DNA from: DATKEG01 sp035544515
GTDB taxonomy: Bacteria > Acidobacteriota > Vicinamibacteria > Fen-336
Length of the DNA: 23,056 nt
Assembly (NCBI GenBank): GCA_035544515.1
Contig: DATKEG010000087.1
Span: 1-23,056, forward strand
Reading direction: 5' to 3'
Positions 14,739 to 22,372 of this stretch are shown one piece after another. The stretch's first letter is position 1. Every line of letters begins with the position of its first letter. A model generated the notes under the pieces. That model was not told the origin of the DNA and ran no database searches. It worked only from the letters and a program-made list of their open reading frames with translations. The position numbers were made by a program, and so were the translations under genes.

Positions 14739-14808
14739 GGGCGTCGGACCCCACGAGCGTATCGGGAAGGCTGTCGGCGCACAAGCGCCTGAAAATCACG
14801 AAAGCCCG

Positions 14809-14837
14809 TTGACAACAGCAAAGAAAAGGTATAGAAA
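14809..14837 (+). promoter_or_regulatory. promoter of the TonB receptor gene
   Basis: TTGACA (14809-14814) is followed by TATAGA (14830-14835, 15-bp spacer) or TAGAAA (14832-14837, 17-bp spacer) in an AT-rich island. Operator C begins 11-13 nt downstream of the -10, the same order as at the aldolase promoter. Confidence 0.6.
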
Positions 14838-14847
14838 GCTTCCTTAC

Positions 14848-14865
14848 CTATCGTTTACTTTCGAT
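14848..14865 (+). promoter_or_regulatory. operator-like site C upstream of the TonB receptor gene
   Basis: The sequence CTATCGTTTACTTTCGAT shares all 14 invariant positions with sites A and B. It sits just downstream of the predicted transcription start and 34 nt before the receptor ATG, so a bound repressor would act as a block to early transcription. Confidence 0.65.
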
Positions 14866-14886
14866 TTGCGGGTTGCGGGCACCCGT

Positions 14887-14893
14887 GGAGGAG
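14887..14893 (+). promoter_or_regulatory. Shine-Dalgarno of the TonB receptor gene
   Basis: GGAGGAG ends 6 nt before the ATG at 14900 and decides this start over an in-frame TTG at 14873 that would add nine residues ahead of the signal peptide. Confidence 0.8.
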
Positions 14894-14899
14894 AACGAC

Positions 14900-17800
14900 A
14901 TGCGAACACGGGTCTTGTGGGGCACGCTCCTGGCCCTGGCCGGAGCCGCCGGAGCGATCCAGGCCCAGTCCTTCCTGGGCACGATCCGCGGAACCGTCGT
15001 GGACCCGCAGGGGGCGGCGGTCTCCGGCGCCTCCGTCCTCGTCGTGGACGAGAGCACGGGCGTGCCGCGCGCCGTCGAGACCGACGCGCAAGGCCGCTTC
15101 GAGACGCCCAACCTCCGGCCCGGCACGTACCGGGTGGAGGTCATCACCCCCAGCTTCAAGAAATACGAGCAGACGGGCGTCGTCCTGCGCGCCGCCGGCA
15201 CCGCGCGCGCGGACGTCAGGCTCGAGCTGGGCGCGCTCACCGAGTCGGTCACCGTCTCGGCCGAGGGCGCCAACAACATCACGCTGGAGAGCCAGGCCAT
15301 CGCCCGCGGGCTCGACGAGCAGCAGCTCCGCGACCTGCCCCGCAGCAGCCGGGACATCCAGGCGTTCCTGCTGCTGAACCCGAACGTGCTGGGCGGCACG
15401 GACGACATGCAGTTCCTGGGCGGCCGGACGTACGGCGTCTCGTACATCCAGGACGGCCAGGCCTCGACCAACGCCATCTTCGGAACGGTGGGCAACTCGG
15501 CTCCCGGCCTCGACGCCATCGCCGAGGTGCAGGTCCTGTCGAACTCGTACAGCGCGGAGTACGGCGGCCTCGCGGGTGTCGTGGTCACGACCAAGCGCGG
15601 CGCCAACAACTTCCACGGCGGTGCCTTCTACGACTTCAACGGCGACGGCCTGAACGCCCTCACCTACAACCAGAAGCTCTCGGGCGTGGAGCGCGGCGAC
15701 CCGAACACGGAGACGCACGAGCACCGCTGGGGCGCCAGCTTCGGCGGCCCGATCAAGAGCGGCAAGACGTTCTTCTACGCCAACTACGAAGGCTCCGACA
15801 GCCAGCAGATCTTCGGCGGGGGCCGCGCCACGGTGCCGACCGAGGCCATGCGCAACGGCGACTTCCGCGGCACCGCGATCAACCCGCGTGATCCGCTCAC
15901 CGGCCAGCCGTTCCCCGGCCAGGTCATCCCGGCCGGCCGCATCGACCCGGCCGCGCGCGACGTGATGAGCTTCTTCTGGCCGCTGCCCAACCGGGGCACG
16001 ATCGCCAACGGCTACGGCATCTTCCAGCAGTTCGTACCCAAGGAGCGGACGCGAAACCGGGCCGACCTGCGGCTCGACCACGAGGCGACCGCGAACGACT
16101 CCGTCTTCCTGCGCGCGAGCTATCAGCACCGCGACCCGCAGAGCTTCATCTTCGAGGGCGGCACGGCGCTCACCGACCTGCCCATCCTGGAGAGCGCGCT
16201 CAGCACGGCCTCGGTGATCGGGGGCTGGACGAAGGTGTTCTCGCCGACGGTGGTCAACGAGTTCCGCGTGGGCTACAACTACGACAACTCCCGGCGGGAG
16301 AGTAACTTCTCCGCCACGGAGGTCTCGTCGCAGCTCGGCGTGGAGGCGGCACCCAGCCTCGATCCGGACCGCCGCGGGTTCCCGTCCTTCCAGTTCACGG
16401 GCGGGGCCAACCGGCCCGGGAACATCGCCGACGCCGGCCGCAACGTGGACCGCACGCTGCGCCAGAACGCGTTCTCGATCAGCAACAACCTGACCTGGAT
16501 CATGGGCGGCCACTCCCTCAAGGCGGGCGGTCTCTACACGCGCAACATGGCGCGCGACGGCTTCGGCTTCGGGGTGAACTTCCGCGGCCAGTACCGCTTC
16601 AACGGCGCGCGCACCGGCAACGCCTTCACGGACTTCCTGCTCGGCCTGCCCCTCGACGCCCGCGACCAGGTCACGACGCGCGGCGCCCTCGAGGGCTACT
16701 CCCAGGACGTCGCCGTGTTCCTGCAGGACGACTGGCGCGTCAACCCGGCGCTCACCGTCTTCCTCGGCCTGCGCTACGAGATCGTGGGCGTCTGGCACGA
16801 GGACAGCGACATGATCGCGAACTTCCGGCCGGTGGACGGCGGCTACCACGTCGTGCCCAACGCGCAGGTGGCGGCGCTCCTGCCCCCCGGCCTGGTGGCG
16901 CTGGGGCGCACGCGCATCGCGGGCGACGTCGGCCTCAGCGACTCGCTCGTCAACACCGACAAGAACAACTTCAGCCCGCGCGTGGGCTTCGCCTGGCGCC
17001 TCGGCGAGGACAACAAGACCGTGCTGCGCGGCGGGTTCGGCATCTTCCACCCCACGGTGGCCGTGCAGGGCGTGCGCGACCTCCTGGCCACCAACGAGTT
17101 CCGTTACGTGACCTCCTGGCGGGGCGGCGGCCTCCGGAACGGCTTTTCGGGCGGCACGCCGTTCACCAATCCCGCGGCGTTCGGCAACCAGGGCATCGAT
17201 CCGGACATCCAGAGCCCGGACATCTACCAATACAACCTGACGGTCGAGCGCGAGCTGCCGGGCGACCTGGGCCTGCGCGTGAGCTACATCGGCTCCACCA
17301 TGCGCAAGCTCCTCGTGGACCGCGACCACAACACCCTGCCCGCGAACACGAACCCCTGGAGCTTCGACGATCCGGAGGACCAGGCGCGGCTGCCCTTCCC
17401 CCAATACGGGTTCTACATGGACATCGTGGGCAACCACGGCGAAGGGCAGCTCCACGCCGCCCAGCTCGAGCTGACGCGCCGGTGGAAGGGCGGGCTGGCG
17501 GTGAACGCGGCCTACACGCTGGCCCACTCGGACGGCAACGCGCCCGACACGGGCAACAGCAGCCTGGGGCCCGTGATGTTCGACCCCTACGACATCGAGA
17601 AGGACCGCGGCCCGGACCCCAACGTGGTCAAGCATCGCTTCGTGGCCAACGCCACCTGGGACGTCCCGGTCGGCCACGGCCGCACGTACGGCGCCGACAT
17701 GCCGGCGTGGGCCGACACGCTCTTCGGCGGTTGGACGGTCTCGACGCTGTTCCAGGCGCGCAGCGGCCTCAACCTGACGCCGTTCTTCAGCGGCTACTAC

Positions 17801-18262
17801 TCGAACAACCCCTGGAACACGGGCAAGCCGCTCGACGGGCTGGGCAACTTCTTCTGCTGCGCGTGGCGGCCCGACCAGGTCAAGGACCCGAACACCGGCG
17901 GATCGCGCGGGCAGTTCTTCGACGTGACCGCCTACGCGCTCCCCGCGCCGGGGACGCTGGGCAACGCGAAGAAGGGCAGCCTCAAGGGTCCCGGCACCTG
18001 GGTGGCCAACTTTGCCTTCTACAAGGACGTCGTCTCGCGCGACAACTTCTCTCTCCAGCTCTCCGCGCTGCTCGACAACGCGTTCAACCACCCCCAGTTC
18101 TTCCCCGGCTACGGCAGCGGCTTCGTCCAGCTCGACTCCTTCCTGACCGACGGGGTCGTCGACAACGGATCGGCGGCCGTGCTCGGGTCGGGCACCATCA
18201 GGAACGTGGAAGGGTTCTCGCCGGGGAGGGTTTTCCGCATAGGCCTACGCGCGAGGTTCTAG
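14900..18262 (+). CDS. Oar-like TonB-dependent outer-membrane receptor
   Basis: The 1120-residue protein has a signal peptide (about 1-22, ending AIQA), then a carboxypeptidase-regulatory-like beta-sandwich (about 27-105: GTIRGTVVDPQGAAVSGASV ... GRFETPNLRPGTYRVEV). The plug domain (about 110-240) includes ISEV-like AIAEVQVLSNSYSAEYGG and the GVVVTTKRGANNFHG segment. A long barrel follows with repeated aromatic/glycine strands and a terminal phenylalanine (GLRARF), the usual BAM signal. Proteins of this layout import large substrates, often oligosaccharides, using TonB energy; no SusD-type partner is present, which is common outside Bacteroidota. The ATG is set by GGAGGAG 6 nt upstream. Promoter and operator C lie immediately before it, linking uptake to the amino-sugar genes. 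Substrate identity is inferred from context. Confidence 0.9.
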   Translation: MRTRVLWGTLLALAGAAGAIQAQSFLGTIRGTVVDPQGAAVSGASVLVVDESTGVPRAVETDAQGRFETPNLRPGTYRVEVITPSFKKYEQTGVVLRAAGTARADVRLELGALTESVTVSAEGANNITLESQAIARGLDEQQLRDLPRSSRDIQAFLLLNPNVLGGTDDMQFLGGRTYGVSYIQDGQASTNAIFGTVGNSAPGLDAIAEVQVLSNSYSAEYGGLAGVVVTTKRGANNFHGGAFYDFNGDGLNALTYNQKLSGVERGDPNTETHEHRWGASFGGPIKSGKTFFYANYEGSDSQQIFGGGRATVPTEAMRNGDFRGTAINPRDPLTGQPFPGQVIPAGRIDPAARDVMSFFWPLPNRGTIANGYGIFQQFVPKERTRNRADLRLDHEATANDSVFLRASYQHRDPQSFIFEGGTALTDLPILESALSTASVIGGWTKVFSPTVVNEFRVGYNYDNSRRESNFSATEVSSQLGVEAAPSLDPDRRGFPSFQFTGGANRPGNIADAGRNVDRTLRQNAFSISNNLTWIMGGHSLKAGGLYTRNMARDGFGFGVNFRGQYRFNGARTGNAFTDFLLGLPLDARDQVTTRGALEGYSQDVAVFLQDDWRVNPALTVFLGLRYEIVGVWHEDSDMIANFRPVDGGYHVVPNAQVAALLPPGLVALGRTRIAGDVGLSDSLVNTDKNNFSPRVGFAWRLGEDNKTVLRGGFGIFHPTVAVQGVRDLLATNEFRYVTSWRGGGLRNGFSGGTPFTNPAAFGNQGIDPDIQSPDIYQYNLTVERELPGDLGLRVSYIGSTMRKLLVDRDHNTLPANTNPWSFDDPEDQARLPFPQYGFYMDIVGNHGEGQLHAAQLELTRRWKGGLAVNAAYTLAHSDGNAPDTGNSSLGPVMFDPYDIEKDRGPDPNVVKHRFVANATWDVPVGHGRTYGADMPAWADTLFGGWTVSTLFQARSGLNLTPFFSGYYSNNPWNTGKPLDGLGNFFCCAWRPDQVKDPNTGGSRGQFFDVTAYALPAPGTLGNAKKGSLKGPGTWVANFAFYKDVVSRDNFSLQLSALLDNAFNHPQFFPGYGSGFVQLDSFLTDGVVDNGSAAVLGSGTIRNVEGFSPGRVFRIGLRARF

Positions 18263-18277
18263 CCGTCCCGCGCTCGA

Positions 18278-18317
18278 GCGGCGTGGCTCCCGCGCGCGAT
18301 TCGCGGGGCCACGCCGC
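18278..18317 (+). terminator. long GC-rich hairpin after the TonB receptor gene
   Basis: Arms GCGGCGTGGC (18278-18287) and GCCACGCCGC (18308-18317) pair perfectly. Inside them CCCGCG (18289-18294) pairs with CGCGGG (18302-18307). Together they make a 16-bp stem with one bulged T and a 7-nt loop. No T-tract follows, so it may be a factor-dependent terminator, an attenuator reducing expression of the downstream genes, or an mRNA 3'-end stabiliser. It begins 16 nt after the receptor stop. Confidence 0.55.
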
Positions 18318-18338
18318 ATCGCACTATCCTCGAGTGCG

Positions 18339-19379
18339 ATGAGCGACGGACTTCCCCCCGCGATCGGCGACGAGACGCAGCTCGAAGAGCTGCTCTCGCG
18401 GCCTTCCCCCGCGGACGTCGCCTTCGCCCGCGCGCTCGACGGCGACGTGCTCGTGCTCGGCGCGGGGGGCAAGATGGGGCCGACCCTGGCCCGCCGCGTC
18501 CGCCGGGCCTTCGCGGCGGCCGGCGCGAACCGGCGCGTGTGGGCGGCGTCCCGCTTCTCCGATCCCGGCCTCGCCCCTTCCCTCGAGCGCGACGGCGTGG
18601 AGGCGGTCGCTTGCGACCTGCTCGACCCGGACCAGATCGCGCGCCTGCCCGAGGCCGGCAACGTCCTCTTCCTGGCCGGCCGGAAGTTCGGCTCGGAGGG
18701 CCGGCCCGACCTCACCTGGGCGCAGAACACGGTCGTCCCGGCCCTGGTCGCGCGGCGGTTCGCGGACGCGCGCGTGGTCGTGTTCTCCACCGGCAACGTG
18801 TACGCGCCCGTGCCCGCCTCGTCCTCCGGCGCCACGGAGGCGGACCCGACCGGGCCGGTCGGCGAATACGCGCAGTCGTGCCTGGGCCGCGAGCGCGTGT
18901 TCGAGTACTACTCGCGCGAGCGCGGCCTGCGCGCCGTGCTCCTCCGCCTCTTCTACGCGGTGGACCTGCGCTACGGCACACTGGTGGACGTGGCCCGCGC
19001 GGTGGCGGGCGGCCTTCCCGTGGACCTGGCGGTGGGACGCGTCAACGCGATCTGGCAGGGCGACGCGAGCTCGTACGCGTTTCGCGGCCTCGCCCTGTGC
19101 GCCTCGCCCCCGCGGCCCCTGGTGGTGACGGGCCCCGAACCGGTGAGCGTGCGCGCCGCGGCCGAGCGGTTCGCGGCGCGGTTCGGCCGGCCGGCCGTCT
19201 TCCGCGGCGAGGAAGGCCCGTCCGCGCTGCTGGGAGACCCCGCGCGGTGCGTGTCGCTGCTGGGCGCGCCCGAGGTCGCGCTCGACCGGCTGTTCGCCTG
19301 GACCGCCGACTGGGTCGCGCGCGGCGGCCGCAGCCTGGGCCGGCCCACGCATTTCGAGGCCACCGATGGCCGCTACTGA
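18339..19379 (+). CDS. NAD-dependent epimerase/dehydratase-like protein with altered active site
   Basis: The 346-residue protein has a Rossmann nucleotide-binding loop GAGGKMG at 41-47, preceded by about 35 extra N-terminal residues. VVFSTGNVYA is the strand carrying the Ser/Thr of the extended short-chain dehydrogenase triad, and GEYAQSCLGRERVFEY carries the Tyr. The usual Y-x-x-x-K lysine is replaced by Cys (Y-A-Q-S-C). It probably binds NAD(P) and a sugar or nucleotide sugar; whether it is catalytic is open. Its last 14 bases overlap the DHDPS-family gene, so the two are translated together. It follows the TonB receptor by 76 nt, with a hairpin between. ATG 18339 has no clear Shine-Dalgarno; the start is moderately certain. 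Confidence 0.75.
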   Translation: MSDGLPPAIGDETQLEELLSRPSPADVAFARALDGDVLVLGAGGKMGPTLARRVRRAFAAAGANRRVWAASRFSDPGLAPSLERDGVEAVACDLLDPDQIARLPEAGNVLFLAGRKFGSEGRPDLTWAQNTVVPALVARRFADARVVVFSTGNVYAPVPASSSGATEADPTGPVGEYAQSCLGRERVFEYYSRERGLRAVLLRLFYAVDLRYGTLVDVARAVAGGLPVDLAVGRVNAIWQGDASSYAFRGLALCASPPRPLVVTGPEPVSVRAAAERFAARFGRPAVFRGEEGPSALLGDPARCVSLLGAPEVALDRLFAWTADWVARGGRSLGRPTHFEATDGRY

Positions 19380-20427
19380 GCGCCGGAGGGAGGCGGTCCG
19401 CGCCGAGCTGCGCCGCGGCCTGGTCATCCCGGCCCACCCCCTCGCCCTGACCGCGGCGCGTGCGCTCGACGAGCGCCGCCAGGCCGCGCTGACCCGCTAT
19501 TACTGCGCGGCGGGGGCGGGCGGTATCGCCGTCGGCGTGCACACCACGCAGTTCGCCATACGCGACCCGGGCGTGCGCCTGCTCGAGCCCGTGCTCGCGC
19601 TGGCCATGGACGTGCTGCGCGAGGACGAGGCGGAGAGCGGCCGGCGCCGCGTGGCGGTGGCCGGCGTGCTCGGCCCCACCCGCCAGGCGGTCGCGGAGGC
19701 GGAGCTGGCGCGCGACCTGGGCTACGACCTCGCGCTCCTGAGCCTGGGAGCGCTCGGGAGGGCCACCGTGCCGGAGCGGGTGGCGCACTGCCGGAGCGTG
19801 GGGGAGGTGCTGCCGCTCTTCGGCTTCTATCTGCAGCCGGCGGTCGGCGGCATCGTGCTCGACTACGCCTTCTGGCGCGAGTTCCTCGAGATCGAGGCCG
19901 TGGCCGCGATCAAGGTGGCTCCCTTCGACCGTTACCGGACCCTCGACGTGGTCCGCGCCGTGGCCGCCTGCGGCCGGGACGACGTGTCGCTCTACACGGG
20001 CAACGACGACGCGATCGTGGCCGACCTGCTCGCCGCGTTCCCCGCGCCCGGCCGCCCGGCCATCCACTTCGCCGGGGGGCTGCTCGGGCAGTGGGCGGTG
20101 TGGACGCGGCAGGCGACGGTCCTCCTGGCCCGCGCGCAGGCGTGTCGCGCGACCGGCGCCGGCGCGCTCGAGCTGATGGCGCTGGGCGCCCAGCTCACCG
20201 ACGCCAACGCCGCGCTGTTCGACGCGCGCCACGCCTTCGCCGGCTGCATCCCCGGCCTCCACGAGGTCCTGCGCCGGCAGGGGTTGCTGGCCGGACGCTG
20301 GTGCCTCGATCCGGCGGAAGACCTCTCGCCCGGCCAGATGGAGGAGATCGACCGCGTGCTCGCCGCCTACCCGCACCTCGCGGACGACGAGTTCGTGGCG
20401 GAGAACCGCGAGCGGTGGCTGCTATGA
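19366..20427 (+). CDS. dihydrodipicolinate synthase (DapA/NanA) family aldolase
   Basis: The 353-residue class I aldolase fits the DHDPS/N-acetylneuraminate-lyase superfamily. FGFYLQPAVGG carries Tyr155 and AAIKVAPFDRY carries Lys183; the 28-residue spacing equals that of Tyr133 and Lys161 in E. coli DapA, so the Schiff-base lysine and proton-relay tyrosine are present. The usual N-terminal GTTGE motif is replaced by GIAVGVHTTQF, so the substrate is not the normal DapA one. It should cleave or form a 2-oxo-acid sugar derivative. Housekeeping lysine biosynthesis is unlikely given the sugar locus. It overlaps both neighbours: 14 bases with the epimerase-like gene, and its stop is close to the DeoR gene with a possible ATGA overlap at 20424. 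At 353 residues it is longer than typical DapA (about 290). Confidence 0.8.
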   Translation: MAATERRREAVRAELRRGLVIPAHPLALTAARALDERRQAALTRYYCAAGAGGIAVGVHTTQFAIRDPGVRLLEPVLALAMDVLREDEAESGRRRVAVAGVLGPTRQAVAEAELARDLGYDLALLSLGALGRATVPERVAHCRSVGEVLPLFGFYLQPAVGGIVLDYAFWREFLEIEAVAAIKVAPFDRYRTLDVVRAVAACGRDDVSLYTGNDDAIVADLLAAFPAPGRPAIHFAGGLLGQWAVWTRQATVLLARAQACRATGAGALELMALGAQLTDANAALFDARHAFAGCIPGLHEVLRRQGLLAGRWCLDPAEDLSPGQMEEIDRVLAAYPHLADDEFVAENRERWLL

Positions 20428-20441
20428 TCTCGCGGCCCGTC

Positions 20442-20448
20442 AAGGAGG
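20442..20448 (+). promoter_or_regulatory. Shine-Dalgarno of the DeoR regulator gene
   Basis: AAGGAGG lies 11 nt before ATG 20460. It supports this start over the ATG at 20424, which overlaps the previous stop codon (ATGA) and would add 12 residues. Confidence 0.6.
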
Positions 20449-20459
20449 GAGCCCCGGCC

Positions 20460-21251
20460 ATGCCCGCCTCCGCGCCGCCCCGGCTGCTCGTGGAAGAGCG
20501 CCGCCGGAAGATCCTCGACCTCGTGAACCGGCAGGCGCGCGTCACGGTGGACGAGCTCGTCAAACGGTTCGGCGTCTCCGCGGTGACCGTCCGCGGCGAC
20601 CTCGACGCGCTCTCGCGCTCGGGCGCCATGATCCGCTCGCACGGGGGCGCGCTCAAGCGCGCGGGCGCGCTCCAGGACGTGCCCATCAACGTGAAGGAGA
20701 CGCTGCATCACGGGGAGAAGGTCCGCATCGGCCACGCCGCCGCCCAGATGATCAAGGACAACGAGACGGTGATGCTCGACTCCGGGACCACGACCGCGGA
20801 GATCGCCCGCCAGATCAAGTTCCTGAAGGTCAAGTCGCTCACCGTGATCACCAACGCGCTCAACATCGCCATGGAGCTGGCGAACCTGCCCCACGTGAGC
20901 GTGATCATGATCGGGGGCATCCTCCGCCAGATGTCCTACTCCCTGGTGGGTCCCCACGCCGAGCAGACGCTGCGCGGGCTGAACGCGGACCGCCTCTTCC
21001 TCGGGGTGGACGGCCTGGACCCGGAGGTGGGGCTCACCACCCCCGACGTGCTGGAGGCGCAGCTCAACGCCATGATGATCCGGGTCTCCCGCGAGGTGAT
21101 CGTGGTGGCCGACTCGAGCAAGTTCGCGCGGCGCAGCCTTTCCGTCATCGCCAGGCTCGACGGCGTGCACAAGGTGCTCACCGACGACGGGGTCGCCCCC
21201 GAGACCGTGGCCGCCCTCAAGGCCCGTGGCGTCGAGGTGCTCTTGGTCTGA
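20460..21251 (+). CDS. DeoR-family transcriptional repressor (AgaR-like)
   Basis: The 263-residue protein has an N-terminal winged helix-turn-helix (about 12-65: RRKILDLVNRQARVTVDELV followed by FGVSAVTVRGDLDALSRSGA and the IRSHGGAL wing) and a C-terminal DeoRC sugar-phosphate sensor (about 85-250) with the effector-binding LDSGTTTAEIA at 106-116, TNALNIA and VVVADSSKFARRS. The family represses sugar catabolic genes and is released by a phosphorylated sugar; AgaR controls galactosamine genes. Three DeoR-type boxes lie in this window (8396-8417, 10714-10731, 14848-14865), so it is the leading candidate to control the agaS operon, the aldolase unit and the TonB receptor. It is the last gene of the receptor-epimerase-aldolase row, so it may also control itself. 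The effector, perhaps tagatose- or galactosamine-phosphate, is inferred. Confidence 0.9.
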   Translation: MPASAPPRLLVEERRRKILDLVNRQARVTVDELVKRFGVSAVTVRGDLDALSRSGAMIRSHGGALKRAGALQDVPINVKETLHHGEKVRIGHAAAQMIKDNETVMLDSGTTTAEIARQIKFLKVKSLTVITNALNIAMELANLPHVSVIMIGGILRQMSYSLVGPHAEQTLRGLNADRLFLGVDGLDPEVGLTTPDVLEAQLNAMMIRVSREVIVVADSSKFARRSLSVIARLDGVHKVLTDDGVAPETVAALKARGVEVLLV

Positions 21252-21287
21252 GCCGCGAGAAAATCGGGCGGAATGTGACGCGGAACC

Positions 21288-21317
21288 TTGACAGGGCCCG
21301 GGCGCGGTGGTTATTAG
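21288..21317 (+). promoter_or_regulatory. sigma-70-like promoter of the tandem coiled-coil genes
   Basis: TTGACA (21288-21293) is followed after 18 bp by TATTAG (21312-21317) in the 119-bp gap after the DeoR gene. It lacks any copy of the 18-bp operator motif, so the genes downstream appear to be a separate, independently controlled unit. Confidence 0.6.
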
Positions 21318-21370
21318 CCTGAAGGTGCCGGCCGACCCCAGCGTAGGCCAGCCTAGGACCAGGAGGAGTC

Positions 21371-22363
21371 ATGAACCTGAAGGATCTGGCCGGCAAGGTC
21401 AGGCATGCCGTGCAGGGCGCGGAAGAGTCGGCGCCCCCGGAACCGACGGGGCCCGGACGGCCCTTCACACAGCCCCCCTTGGAAGCGACCCGCGGCGAGG
21501 CTCGACCGGGCGCGGGGAAGGAGGCCGCCCCCCGGGACGCGGCCAAGGCCGAGGCGCGGCGGCCGGATGTGGGGCGCACCCTGGACGCGCGCGCGTTCGC
21601 GGAGACCGAAGGTACCGGCCGCGCCGTGCGCTGGAAGGCGCAGGCGACGGTGCCCGATCTGGCCACGGTCTACAAGGAAGCCGGCATCGAGTCGCCCCTC
21701 CACGGCTACGGCGTGGACAAGCTCACCGAGATGTTGAGCAGCTCGCACCTGGCCTCGGCCACGCGCGAGGTGCGGGCCACGGCCGCCCAGGTGGCGCTGG
21801 AGGCCGCGCGCGTGCCGTTGCGCGACATCATCGACGACGCGCTCCTGCGCGCCAAGGCGCTCGCCGCCTTCGAGGCGGACAAGGCGTTCGACCTGCAGGC
21901 GCTGCAGATGCGCACGGAGCGGCGCGCGCAGGTCCTGCGCGACCAGGTCGAGTCGTTCCGCAAGCAGAAGAACGCGGAGATCGAGGAGCTCAAGCGCACC
22001 ATCGACGCGGCGGACCAGGCGCTGGCGCAGCTCCGCGCGCGGAAGCGACGCGAGGAGGAGCGCCTGCACCGGCTGGTCAGCCATTTCGTCGAGCCGCGGC
22101 CCGCCGTGTCCGCTCCGCCTCCGGTGGCCGCACGGCCGGCCGTGGCCGCCGTCACCTCGCCTCCCGCCGAAGCGCCGGCGGCCGTGGCGAAGGGGACCGA
22201 GACGCAGCCGGTGCCGGTGGCGATCAAGCCGCTCGCGCCCCTTCCTTCTCCGCCCGCGCCAGCCAAGCCCCTCGCCCCGGCCGCGCCGCCGGCCAGCCCA
22301 GCCGCCCCGCCCGCGGAGCCGGTCGCTTCCGCTCCCGTGGCATCGTCCAAGGCCGGCCAGTAG
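21371..22363 (+). CDS. coiled-coil protein of unknown function, paralogue of the next gene
   Basis: I do not recognise this 330-residue protein. Residues 1-90 are Pro/Ala/charged and probably disordered. Residues about 95-160 form a compact motif (DLATVYKEAG, then HGYGVDKLTEML) repeated in the gene downstream. Residues about 160-240 are a long, strongly charged coiled coil (MRTERRAQVLRDQVESF ... KRREEERLHRLVSHFV). The tail 241-330 is Pro/Ala-rich and low complexity. There is no signal peptide or membrane segment, so it is likely cytoplasmic or attached by partners. The start is firm: AGGAGGAG precedes the ATG by a few nt, and a promoter lies 54 nt upstream of it. It may form a homo- or hetero-oligomer with the neighbour. 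A scaffold role is possible but not shown. Confidence 0.75.
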   Translation: MNLKDLAGKVRHAVQGAEESAPPEPTGPGRPFTQPPLEATRGEARPGAGKEAAPRDAAKAEARRPDVGRTLDARAFAETEGTGRAVRWKAQATVPDLATVYKEAGIESPLHGYGVDKLTEMLSSSHLASATREVRATAAQVALEAARVPLRDIIDDALLRAKALAAFEADKAFDLQALQMRTERRAQVLRDQVESFRKQKNAEIEELKRTIDAADQALAQLRARKRREEERLHRLVSHFVEPRPAVSAPPPVAARPAVAAVTSPPAEAPAAVAKGTETQPVPVAIKPLAPLPSPPAPAKPLAPAAPPASPAAPPAEPVASAPVASSKAGQ

Positions 22364-22372
22364 GAGGCAGCG

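Noticed and set aside
10830..14792. Plus-strand open frame of 1320 codons
   Set aside because: It lies out of frame with the aldolase and GNAT genes and antisense to the sulfatase-like gene; composition is Arg/Gly/Ala-rich with no domain.
8428..14799. Minus-strand open frame of 2123 codons
   Set aside because: It is a coincidental GC-rich open frame crossing real genes on both strands; only its 3' end (8428-9351) encodes the recognisable PfkB kinase.
14788..14804. Fourth operator-like site upstream of the sulfatase-like gene
   Set aside because: Minus-strand CTTTCGTGATTTTCAG has one TTTCG half-site but misses the second, matching about 9 of 14 invariant positions; too weak to call.
14855..18091. 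Minus-strand open frame antisense to the TonB receptor
   Set aside because: Translation is a Val/Ala/Arg/Gly shadow with no signal or motif; the plus-strand receptor is unambiguous.
21252..21285. Terminator after the DeoR gene
   Set aside because: Only a 4-bp CCGC/GCGG pairing is seen and there is no T-tract.
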